Of a stretch of DNA of 48,202 nucleotides, positions 1 through 7,729 are shown one piece after another. Source of the DNA: an uncultured Clostridia bacterium (GTDB lineage Bacteria; Bacillota; Clostridia; Christensenellales; Aristaeellaceae). Every line of letters starts with the position of its first letter. Position 1 is the stretch's first letter. Made by a program: the position numbers and the translations under genes. The stretch is from the NCBI GenBank assembly GCA_937907055.1, contig CALCTW010000077.1, forward strand, positions 1 through 48,202, in the 5' to 3' direction. Below the pieces are notes generated by a model. It was given only the letters and a program-made list of their open reading frames with translations. It was not told the DNA's origin and did not search any database.

Positions 1-648
1 TTCATCCACTTCTTTCAGAATCGCGGTCATCTCGCGGCTGCGTTCGCGTCCGCGAACATACGGAACGATACAATAGCTGCAGAAATTATTGCACCCATAC
101 ATGACTGTAACATAAGCCTGATAGGCAGATTCTCTGCGAATCGGAATCTCTTCAACAAGGGTACTGTCCTCAGCAGTTACAGCAATATTGCGTCCCCTGG
201 TCACTACGGTCTTCAAAAGAAGTTCCGGCATCTGATAGATGTTTCCGGTACCGAAAGCAATATCAATAAACGGGTAACTCTTCAGCAGTTTCTCCGCCAT
301 TCCCGGTTCCTGTACCATACAGCCGCAGATTCCCAGAATCATATCTGCGCGATTCTTTTTGATCTCCTTCAACCAGGTTGCATTACCGAGCGCTTTTCTT
401 TCGGCATTATCGCGAACACAGCACGTATTAAAAAGCACAAAATCAGCTGCTTCTCTGTCCTCACAATAAGTCATGCCCATCCGGTCCAGCATTCCAGCCA
501 GTTTTTCACTGTCATGAGCATTCATCTGGCAGCCAAAGGTTACAATATGATACGTTTGAGGTCTGTCTTTAATCTCGCGGAACTCATCGCACATTTTCAT
601 CTGCGCGGCCAGTTCCTCAGGCGAAATATGAACAATCCTGTCTGACAT
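1..648 (-). CDS. miaB: MiaB, tRNA-2-methylthio-N6-dimethylallyladenosine synthase (C-terminus beyond window)
   Basis: This radical SAM methylthiotransferase adds the 2-methylthio group to i6A37 in tRNAs reading UNN codons. The 216 visible N-terminal residues hold the UPF0004 domain with its three cluster cysteines (C40 in FGCQMNAHDS, C76 in FNTCCVRDNAE, C110 in CGCMVQ). The radical SAM C-x3-C-x2-C motif begins at C186 (CNNFCSYCIVPYVRGRER). The TRAM domain lies off the window. The ATG overlaps the TAA of the upstream RNase E/G gene by one base (TAATG), so translation is probably coupled. It is the last visible gene of the operon running from trmB. Its stop codon is not visible. Confidence 0.96.
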   Translation of the reverse strand, partial: MSDRIVHISPEELAAQMKMCDEFREIKDRPQTYHIVTFGCQMNAHDSEKLAGMLDRMGMTYCEDREAADFVLFNTCCVRDNAERKALGNATWLKEIKKNRADMILGICGCMVQEPGMAEKLLKSYPFIDIAFGTGNIYQMPELLLKTVVTRGRNIAVTAEDSTLVEEIPIRRESAYQAYVTVMYGCNNFCSYCIVPYVRGRERSREMTAILKEVDE

Positions 649-1754
649 TATGAAGTTACCTCCTTTATCGTGAGAAGCGCTTCAGTTCTTTTTCTCGTCA
701 TTTCAAGAAGCCCCAGTCTGGTAAAGCCATGGATCACAGTTTTAACAGGATCATTCCGGAATGCCGCCTCGAGCGTTTTGACGATGTATTCCCGTTCTTC
801 ATCGTTTTTCATATCCAGAAAATCGATCAGAATAATCCCGCCAAGCCTGCGTAACTGAATATTTGCAGCCACTGCTTTGGCAGCCTCTTCATTCAGCCGC
901 AGAATGTTTTCTTCTTTGTCAGAATGAGCAGAAGCTTGATATTTGCCGCTGTTGATGTCATAGACCGTCAGGGCTTCGCAGATATCACAGGTATAATACG
1001 CGCCGCTTTTCATCCACACATTATGCTGAAGGTTCTTTTCTACCTTCTGCCTGGCGTTTTTCAGCAGAAACGGTTCGCTGACCCTATAACAGTTCACTGC
1101 CGCATCGGGCGGCATCCCGTCTGTGTAAATGGCGTCGATATCTTTTCGATCACGCAGCAGCCGATCAATGACAGATGGATGTGAGTACACCTTCGCGGGA
1201 GGCGTAACAGTAGTAATACCTTGTTTGATCAGTTCAAAACGACCCGATAATGCATTGATCTCGGTCTGTATTGTTGCTTCATCTGCCGAAACGGCTTCAC
1301 TGCGGATGATGAGCCCCATACCCGCCGGCTTTATCCGCAGAGCAAGGTCTTTCAGTCTCGTTTTTTCATCCGTGTCTGTGATCCGCTGTGAGATGGCGAC
1401 CTTGTCCTTAAAAGGCAGTAGAATAGCATATTTGCCGGCAACAGAAATATCTTCCGTTACATAAGGCAGTTTCATTCCTGTTGTCATCCGCTTGATCTGA
1501 ACCAGTACCTTATCGCCGCTTACAGGAGGTTTCACGCACTCACTGAACGGAAGGTAAGCATTCATACCCTTCTCGAGCTGAACATACGCTGCATCCATGC
1601 CTTTCTGGATCCTGTCAATCTTTCCGAGAAAAATATCCTCGTAGTCGATCCCGTCTCTGCTTACAGATTCTTTCATGTAACAAAGCGGTTGATCATCATC
1701 AAGAACAATATATTCGGTATATTCTTTTCCGGTTTGGATGTAAAGTACACTCAT
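648..1754 (-). CDS. rng: Ribonuclease E/G family endoribonuclease, short form
   Basis: This is a single-strand-specific endoribonuclease of the RNase E/G family, acting in rRNA or mRNA processing. An S1-like RNA-binding domain fills about residues 35-120. The DNase I-like catalytic core follows, with EALTVYDINSG (D266) and GGIILIDFLDM (D311) matching the two Mg-binding aspartates of RNase E. At 368 residues it is shorter than the roughly 490 of E. coli RNase G. It stops soon after the catalytic core and lacks the CPxC zinc-link and the small dimerisation domain. Its ATG overlaps the TGA of the DUF2344 gene (ATGA), and its TAA overlaps the miaB start. Confidence 0.9.
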   Translation of the reverse strand: MSVLYIQTGKEYTEYIVLDDDQPLCYMKESVSRDGIDYEDIFLGKIDRIQKGMDAAYVQLEKGMNAYLPFSECVKPPVSGDKVLVQIKRMTTGMKLPYVTEDISVAGKYAILLPFKDKVAISQRITDTDEKTRLKDLALRIKPAGMGLIIRSEAVSADEATIQTEINALSGRFELIKQGITTVTPPAKVYSHPSVIDRLLRDRKDIDAIYTDGMPPDAAVNCYRVSEPFLLKNARQKVEKNLQHNVWMKSGAYYTCDICEALTVYDINSGKYQASAHSDKEENILRLNEEAAKAVAANIQLRRLGGIILIDFLDMKNDEEREYIVKTLEAAFRNDPVKTVIHGFTRLGLLEMTRKRTEALLTIKEVTS

Positions 1755-2425
1755 AATTGTTCAAGCGGAAGAAGCGTTTCATTGACATATCCGTAAAGCT
1801 GATGCCGCGTGATCATAGAACGCGGTATGTTTTCATCTGCTATGCCTGCGAAATTCAACAATGACTTATACATCAGTTCCGGTTTGCAGGTACTGCTTTC
1901 ACGCAGATCTAGAGTACAGAGGATCGTATGTGCATCTGGCATCTGCAGATCGTGAATCATCGGCTTCAGGTTACAGGGCTTATCGCCGGATTTTGTATGG
2001 CGGATCGCGGGGATCTAAGGCTGCGCCAGGTAATCTCCGAGCTTGGCCGGTACCTCCGGGATCTCTTCATCGAAGACGATCTCATACTTCGCGGCAAACA
2101 CACCGGACATAGGTGTGGGATGGGAATCATCATAGGAATGTACTTCAACGCAAGGAAGATCCCTCGGAAGAACCGCTTCAAAGCGTGTCTTGAAGTCCTC
2201 CGATGACATTTCACCCGCGATGGGAACTTCCATGATCTCGCGTTTACCGACAACACCCACAGAAAGGGGAGAAGCGAAAGAAAGCAGAATATGCGGGTTA
2301 AAGCCCTGTGAGTAACGAATCGGCAGATCCGAACGGCGAAGGGCGCGCTGCATCGTACGCATCAGGTCAAGATGACCGATAAAGCGGAGACGCTGTGTTT
2401 TTTCAAACACTACGAGCATTTTCAT
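1751..2425 (-). CDS. DUF2344 (TIGR03936-type) protein with an in-frame TAG codon
   Basis: This small conserved partner of the upstream radical SAM protein has an unknown biochemical role; in some Clostridia the two are fused. The start MKMLVVFEKTQRLRFIGHLD at 2425 has a good AGGAG site and overlaps the radical SAM gene by 23 bp. Reading stops at a TAG (2017-2015) after residue 136 (...GDYLAQP). The same frame then continues without any other lesion through IPAIRHTKSGDKPCNLKPM to a TGA at 1751. That reproduces the family's usual C-terminal part and total length of about 224 residues. The TAG sits where I recall Glu in homologues (LARPEIVVE-like). It could be a sense UAG, a nonsense mutation or a sequence error. 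A conventional annotation would show two pieces, 2015-2425 and 1751-1960. Confidence 0.8.
2015..2017 (-). other. In-frame TAG codon inside the DUF2344 gene
   Basis: The reverse-strand codons are CAG CCT TAG ATC CCC. The reading frame upstream (ending LAQP) and the one downstream (IPAIRHTKSGDKP) are the same frame, so this is a nonsense-type codon and not a frameshift. See the matching TAG at 3852-3854 in the neighbouring gene. Confidence 0.95.
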
Positions 2426-4271
2426 AGAATGAGCACACTCCTTTCTCACGCTGGATTCCGCATCCATTGCAGCCTTTACGGCAGTCGTGGGTCAATTCGC
2501 CACGCTTCGCGCGTTCATTTTCAAGCTGCAGATATTTCTGAGTGACACCGCAATCAATAAATGCCCACGGAAGGAGTTCATCATAGGGGCGTTCACGGTT
2601 TGCATAGAAATGAGGATCCAGACCACATTCTTTAAAGGCCTCAAGCCACACATCATACTTGAAATACTCGTTCCAGCTGTCCAGCATGCATCCCTTTTTC
2701 CAAGCCGTGTAGATAACATCACCAACACGCCTGTCGCCCCTGGAGATACAGGCTTCCAGGAAAGAAAGCTGCGGTTCATGCCAGTTAAAGGTCACGCTCT
2801 TGATCTTCGTATACTCACGAAGATGCGCGATCTTTTCATTTACCTGTTCGATCGTATCCTGTGCCGCCCATTGGAAGGGAGTAAACGGCTTCGGTACAAA
2901 TACAGAAGCTGACGCCGTCACGCGAAGACCTTTCTGACGCACACCCTTCGGCACTGTAAAGTAGGCAGCGATCACTCGTTCACAAAGCTTACCGATACCC
3001 TGAAGGTCCTCATCCGTTTCTGTAGGCAGACCACACATGAAATACAATTTAACAGAGCTCCAACCGCATTGGAAAGCATCTGTTACGCTGCGTACAAGAT
3101 CCTCCTCCGTAACACCTTTGTTGATAGCGTCACGCAGGCGCTGCGTGCCTGCTTCAGGCGCAAGTGTCAAGCCGCTCTTCCGGACCTGCTGCGTCTCTTC
3201 CAGAGACTGTTTCACAATATTATCAATACGCATGGAAGGCAGAGACACACCGACTTTCTTCGACGCGTAACGATCCATCAATTCCTGGATCAGCTGGGGG
3301 AGACAAGAATAGTCACCGCTGGAAAGAGACGAAAGAGACATCTCTTCATAACCGGTCGCATTCTCAAGTTTTTCTGCCATTTTGAGGACAGTTTCCATCT
3401 TTCGCTCACGCACCGGTCTGTACAGCATCCCGGCCTGACAGAAACGACATCCGCGTGTACAGCCGCGCATGATCTCCAATACGATACGATCATGCACGAT
3501 CTCCGTATACGGAACCGGGATTTTGTCCGGATAGGCCGCGCTGTCAAGATCGACCACCATGGCTTTCTGAATAACAGCAGGAGCCCCTTCTTCAATGATA
3601 TTGAAGCTCTTCAGTGTCCCGTCATCGTTATATTCCGGTTCGTAGAAGGAAGGTACATAAACACCGCGAAGCGCGGAAACACTCTTCAGGATCTGTTTCT
3701 TGCTCAATCCGGCTTTTTTGCCTTCTTTTACGATATTCAGAAAATCGACCATCAGTTCTTCGCCGTCACCGATCTGGAAAGCATCAAAGAAAGGCGCCAA
3801 AGGCTCGGGATTAAACGCGCAAGGGCCTCCGGCGATCAATATAGGATCATCCTATGACCTTTCGCGCGCATATGCGGGGATTCCGCTCAGGGAGAGCATT
3901 TCCATGATATTGGTATAGCTCATCTCATACTGAAGTGTAAATCCGACAACATCGAAATCCTTTACAGGCGTCCGGCTTTCAATGGTGAAAAGCGGTATGT
4001 TTTCGTTTCGTAATGCTTCTCCCATATCCGGCCAGGGCATATAAACACGTTCACACAGGCACCCGGGCATGCTGTTGATAATATGATAAAGGATCTTGAT
4101 ACCCAAATGAGACATACCGATCTCATATGTATCAGCAAAGCCGAAGGCAAAGGAAAGTTCAGCTTCCTCAAACGGAATGACCTCTGTATTCCGTTCGCCG
4201 CCGATATAGCGTGCCGGCTTTTGAACCCTTTCCAGGATCTTCTCAATCTTCTGATTCATTTCAGGTGACAC
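2403..4271 (-). CDS. B12-binding/radical SAM protein (TIGR03960 type) with an in-frame TAG codon
   Basis: This conserved radical SAM protein has an N-terminal cobalamin-binding-like region and is usually found next to, or fused with, DUF2344. Its reaction is not established. The core has the cluster motif MRGCTRGCRFCQAG and the family signature IAGGPCAFNPEPLAPFF. Reading is interrupted once, by TAG at 3854-3852 (ARERS-TAG-DDPILIAGGP), and continues in the same frame to TGA at 2403. With the TAG read as an amino acid the protein is 622 residues. I prefer GTG at 4271 because GGAGG at 4284-4280 lies 8 nt upstream; an in-frame ATG at 4322, inside GH39, is the alternative. A conventional annotation would split it into 3852-4322 and 2403-3839. 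Confidence 0.8.
3852..3854 (-). other. In-frame TAG codon inside the radical SAM gene
   Basis: The reverse-strand codons are GAA AGG TCA TAG GAT GAT CCT. Conserved sequence lies on both sides in one frame. Homologues as I remember them read ERGEDDPIVIAGGP or similar here, which would place Glu (GAG, one base change) at the TAG. Confidence 0.95.
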
Positions 4272-4287
4272 AGGGATTTCCTCCGTA

Positions 4288-5802
4288 TTACTCGTTTTCT
4301 GCTTTGGGATAGGTATAACCAAGGCTCGTACTTCTGCTGACAGGTTTTACTGTAATATGCGCGAACGCATTCGCGGAAAGATCGATATTGAAAGAAACAT
4401 TTTCTCCGTCGCTCACCACAGTTTTCGTAATGATCTCAGGAGCGGATGCAGCAATCAGCAGTTCTTTCTGTTCTCTGTTCAGGGTCGCGGGTTCACCGAT
4501 ATCATGCCAAACCTTAAGCGGATTGCCGTGTGCTGCGTCAATCCTGCGTATGATACAAACATATTCTTTATCTTTTTCCGCAGGGACAGTGATACTCACT
4601 TTTTCCTCGGGCATCGTGTCCTTTTCCGGTTGACAAAGGTTCCACAGTATGCCCTTGTATATGTTGCCATTTCGAGTCACGACCGCGTTATCCTCGTGAA
4701 GAACGCAATCTGAATAGAGTTCTTTAAAGAAGCGGTATGTCCAGTAAGTAGGCTTTGGAATATTGCCTTCAGCGATCAGACCAAATCCACCGTGGAAAAG
4801 ACGGTCATATACGCCGGTTTCCTCAAAAACATCGCCAAATGTCCAGTAAGAATAAGAGGAACAGGTATCGCCGAACTTGCTGAGCAGCGCACAGATCAAA
4901 GCGCCGTTATAGATCGTATCGTGTGTGGGGCAACGCGGATTGTAGGAGGTATTAAATTCCGTGATATGCAGGGGGAGACCCTTATATCGGTCAAAGCTAT
5001 CGATCAGCTTGCGTGTTTCTTCGGCTTCAGCAATGGAATTCTCCGGTGCCGTCATCGCGTGGTAAACATATTTCCCGATACGTGCGGGTGTCTGCGCCAT
5101 ATAGATGTGCCGGGAGAAAAAGTCGAGCGGCAGATCATTTGTGTCACAATACTCAAGGAACGATCTCATCCACACAGGATTATTCTCTCCGCCGCAAACA
5201 GCAGGGCCGCCGACCGGCATTTCCGGAAGAATATCCTTCACCGCGGTTACAGACACCTTATACAGGCGGAAATACTCCTGCATGTCAGCATCTTTCCAGA
5301 ATCCCCTCAGGTTGGGCTCATTCCATACTTCGCAAGGCCATGTCTGTACCTCGGCCTTTCCATAGCGATCGATGAGATGAAGGAGATAATGACGAATCAG
5401 ATCTGCCCACTGATCGTAATCAGCAGGAGGCGTTGTATTGCCTTTCCAGTAGAAGATGGTCTGATCTCCGCTGGCCATTTTCCCGGGCATGAACCCCAAT
5501 TCGATAAAGGGCTTGATCCCGAGAGAGAGGTAGGAATCATAAACGCGATCCAGATAAGTGAAATTGTATGAGACGCTCTTATGCCCGTCAGGACACTCGA
5601 TCACCTCATAGATCGCCATATCATCGCAGAACAAGCCGTGACCGCGCATATGCGAGAAACCGATCGTATCCTGAAGATATTTCAGCTGATCCATATACTC
5701 TTTTTGAAGCGCAAGCCCCATACGGCCGGTTCCGACACAGAAGAAGGCATTATTCGTAAATGCTGCTTTGCTTTCAGGGCGGATAATATATTCATTCATC
5801 AT
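4288..5802 (-). CDS. GH39 beta-xylosidase, cytoplasmic
   Basis: This glycoside hydrolase probably releases xylose from xylo-oligosaccharides. The GH39 TIM barrel carries the acid/base in EVWNEPN (E162) and the nucleophile in HITEFNTSY (E282), close to the E160/E277 of the Thermoanaerobacterium enzyme. The 504-residue length is typical of the family. It has no signal peptide, so it acts inside the cell on imported oligomers. The first ATG (5802-5800) overlaps the TGA of trmB (ATGA), so it is translationally coupled to a tRNA-modification gene. The radical SAM start follows 17 nt after its TAA. Other GH39 activities (alpha-L-iduronidase, alpha-L-arabinopyranosidase) cannot be excluded. Confidence 0.9.
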   Translation of the reverse strand: MMNEYIIRPESKAAFTNNAFFCVGTGRMGLALQKEYMDQLKYLQDTIGFSHMRGHGLFCDDMAIYEVIECPDGHKSVSYNFTYLDRVYDSYLSLGIKPFIELGFMPGKMASGDQTIFYWKGNTTPPADYDQWADLIRHYLLHLIDRYGKAEVQTWPCEVWNEPNLRGFWKDADMQEYFRLYKVSVTAVKDILPEMPVGGPAVCGGENNPVWMRSFLEYCDTNDLPLDFFSRHIYMAQTPARIGKYVYHAMTAPENSIAEAEETRKLIDSFDRYKGLPLHITEFNTSYNPRCPTHDTIYNGALICALLSKFGDTCSSYSYWTFGDVFEETGVYDRLFHGGFGLIAEGNIPKPTYWTYRFFKELYSDCVLHEDNAVVTRNGNIYKGILWNLCQPEKDTMPEEKVSITVPAEKDKEYVCIIRRIDAAHGNPLKVWHDIGEPATLNREQKELLIAASAPEIITKTVVSDGENVSFNIDLSANAFAHITVKPVSRSTSLGYTYPKAENE

Positions 5803-6530
5803 GATTCATGCTCCTCACTTTCAGTCTGAGGCAGATCTCTGCGCCATCTTGTAGCATCAAACTCCCAATCACCCGGCATTTTCCTGACAATAACGAATTT
5901 GATCGGAATTCCCTCGTCTGAAAACTTCTTTTCATGTTCAGATTCGTAATTAGGTTCAAATCCGTCATCGTGGAGGTCTCTTGAAATGTACTGAACAGCG
6001 AACCCACACTTTTCAAAATAAACCAGAGAGTCCTCAAACAGAAGATCATCATCGGTTTTGAACCATATTTCTGCATCGTCATCCATGAAGGAACGATACT
6101 GGAATAATTGACGCGGATGAGTCAGCCTTCGTTTTTCGTGCTTCCCGCGTTTTGTCCAGGGATTACAGAAGTTGATGTAGATCCTCTTTATCCTGTCTTC
6201 CGCAGAGAAGCATTCGTGTATATACTCTATATTCGTTTTTGCGATGATAACATTTTTTATAGGTTGATCTTCATAGGCTTTGACGATATTACGGCGCGTA
6301 TCACCAAGCACATTCGGCGCGATATCGATCACAACATAGTTAACGGACGGATTGGCAGACACCATTTTTGCCGTAGACACGCCTTTACCGCAGCCAAGTT
6401 CCATAAAAAGCGGGGCAGAGGGATCAGCAAATTGTTCATGCCATTTCCCGATCAGCGTCTGCGGCGTATCCGTGTAAAAATCACAGGCGTTCAACTCAGG
6501 CTTGGCCCATTTCTTGTTGCGCATGTGCAT
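5799..6530 (-). CDS. trmB: tRNA (guanine-N7-)-methyltransferase TrmB
   Basis: TrmB uses SAM to form m7G46 in the tRNA variable loop. The SAM-binding motif is MELGCGKGVSTAKM. The family motif appears as INFCNPWTKRGKHEKRRLT, a variant of the canonical NFPDPWPKxRHxKRR. At 243 residues it has the usual length. GGAGG lies about 9 nt before the ATG at 6530. It is the first gene of the minus-strand operon running into GH39 and beyond, driven by a TTGTAT-N17-TATAAT promoter at 6567-6595. Confidence 0.93.
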   Translation of the reverse strand: MHMRNKKWAKPELNACDFYTDTPQTLIGKWHEQFADPSAPLFMELGCGKGVSTAKMVSANPSVNYVVIDIAPNVLGDTRRNIVKAYEDQPIKNVIIAKTNIEYIHECFSAEDRIKRIYINFCNPWTKRGKHEKRRLTHPRQLFQYRSFMDDDAEIWFKTDDDLLFEDSLVYFEKCGFAVQYISRDLHDDGFEPNYESEHEKKFSDEGIPIKFVIVRKMPGDWEFDATRWRRDLPQTESEEHES

Positions 6531-6566
6531 CGGGCAGATCCCTCCAAAGCATATTATTACTCATAT

Positions 6567-6595
6567 ATTATAACACAGCAGAATAACACATACAA
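6567..6595 (-). promoter_or_regulatory. Sigma-A promoter for the trmB operon
   Basis: On the minus strand, -35 TTGTAT (6595-6590) and -10 TATAAT (6572-6567) are separated by exactly 17 bp, about 35 bp before the trmB start. It is divergent from the RNase HI promoter at 6622. Confidence 0.75.
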
Positions 6596-6621
6596 CATAT
6601 TGTGCATTTTGTTACGTATTA

Positions 6622-6650
6622 TTGATAATTCAATTGAACTATGATATTAT
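6622..6650 (+). promoter_or_regulatory. Sigma-A promoter for RNase HI
   Basis: -35 TTGATA (6622-6627) and -10 TATTAT (6645-6650) have 17-bp spacing and lie 40 bp before the chosen ATG. Confidence 0.65.
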
Positions 6651-6690
6651 ACAGATCGTTGAAATAATGTTGTACCCGGAGGTTTCCCAG

Positions 6691-7206
6691 ATGACCGTTA
6701 TCAACATGAAGGAAGTTCAGATCTTTACGGATGGTGCCTGCAGCGGCAATCCCGGTCCCGGCGGCTGGGCTGCGATCCTTCGTTACGGTACGCATGAAAT
6801 GGAGCTTTCCGGCAGTATGTCCGGTACGACCAATAATCGCATGGAAGTTTTCGCGCTTATTTCCGCGCTTGGCAAACTGAAGATGCCTTGTAAGATCGAA
6901 GTTTATTCAGACTCCGCTTATCTGGTGAATGCTTTCAATCTCGGTTGGATCGAGAACTGGCAGAAAAATGGCTGGAAAACCGCGGACAAAAAGAAAGTCG
7001 AAAATCAGGATCTTTGGATGCTGCTGCTTTTGACCATCAAGAAGGGGAAACATATGATCCATCTGAATAAAGTCAAAGGTCACGCAGATCATCCCGAGAA
7101 TATCCGGTGTGACGCAATGGCACGCGAAGCGATACAGAAATATCTGAAGATCAATCCCGATCTCGGTGACGCTGATCACTTTACGGTTCTTCCAAACGAA
7201 GAATAA
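6691..7206 (+). CDS. rnhA: Ribonuclease HI
   Basis: RNase HI degrades the RNA strand of RNA-DNA hybrids. All catalytic positions are present: D14 (FTDGACSGNPGPGG), E52 (NRMEVFALI), D74 (YSDSAYLVNAF), H131 (KGHADH) and D141 (RCDAMAR). I chose ATG 6691 because GGAGG lies 8 nt upstream, giving 171 residues. An in-frame upstream ATG at 6622 would lie inside the promoter -35 box. It appears to be transcribed alone. Confidence 0.95.
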   Translation: MTVINMKEVQIFTDGACSGNPGPGGWAAILRYGTHEMELSGSMSGTTNNRMEVFALISALGKLKMPCKIEVYSDSAYLVNAFNLGWIENWQKNGWKTADKKKVENQDLWMLLLLTIKKGKHMIHLNKVKGHADHPENIRCDAMAREAIQKYLKINPDLGDADHFTVLPNEE

Positions 7207-7363
7207 CGTTGCTATCTATCTTTTTTCTTTGTTTATATAAAAAAATTATCGGCTAATTCAATCATCAGCACCAGCAGCTTGATCATCTTGATAAGGGATG
7301 CGAATGAATCTGACTGCTTTTAACGCTCAGACAACCCCGGCAGGGGATATACGGATATTTTCG

Positions 7364-7399
7364 CAACTATTCGCAAAAGAATACTTTTACGAATAGTTG
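7364..7399. repeat. 36-bp inverted repeat upstream of the recombinase promoter
   Basis: Left arm CAACTATTCGCAAAAG and right arm CTTTTACGAATAGTTG are inverted copies with a single mismatch (C/T at arm position 11) around a 4-bp centre, AATA. The repeat ends exactly at the -35 box. Its size and symmetry resemble a tyrosine recombinase core site (lox/FRT are about 34 bp) or a repressor operator. Both roles are inferences. Confidence 0.8.
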
Positions 7400-7428
7400 T
7401 TGACTTTTTTGGAGTAAAAGGCTAATAT
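7400..7428 (+). promoter_or_regulatory. Sigma-A promoter for the tyrosine recombinase leader
   Basis: TTGACT (7400-7405), 17 bp, TAATAT (7423-7428), predicting a start near 7435. It is directly preceded by the 36-bp inverted repeat. Confidence 0.75.
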
Positions 7429-7729
7429 ATCTTTGTGAATGCTGCATTTTATCAATCTGACGGTCTGTACTGATCTGATAAGCGCTCATTTGCTTATTGT
7501 CGTAATCGGACAAATGTATGATTTAAAAACTTGCCTCGCTGTCTTCAAGCACAGAAAATCAATTGCTTTAGCAGTAATTCATCCTTCAGTTGATGAAAAA
7601 CTTTCAATCTCAAATCATCAAGTCGACCATTATTCCGCATCACATTGATATTTATCCTTCCAGTGTTTATCGCTTTTTGTTTCTCTGTTTTCCGTTCTCT
7701 TCCCCTCATATAATCGGAGGTATTCATTT

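Larger units (their letters stand above)
7207..7729. other. 523-bp intergenic region: inverted repeat, strong promoter and long leader
   Basis: No convincing gene lies here. It holds a short CCCC-GGCA-GGGG hairpin near 7335-7346, a 36-bp near-perfect inverted repeat at 7364-7399, a strong promoter at 7400-7428, and then about 290 nt of untranslated DNA before the recombinase ATG. A 69-codon open frame at 7439-7648 has no ribosome binding site and no recognisable features. The leader could carry a small RNA or regulatory structure that I cannot name. Confidence 0.6.

Noticed and set aside
1751..4322. Frameshift explanation for the split radical SAM and DUF2344 genes
   Set aside because: In both cases the frames before and after the break are identical, so the interruption is a single TAG codon.
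7364..7399. Inverted repeat as a dif site
   Set aside because: Sequence and architecture (16-bp arms, 4-bp centre) do not match the 28-bp Firmicute dif consensus as I remember it.
7439..7648. 69-codon open frame in the recombinase leader
   Set aside because: No ribosome binding site and starts at the predicted transcription start; no support as a gene.
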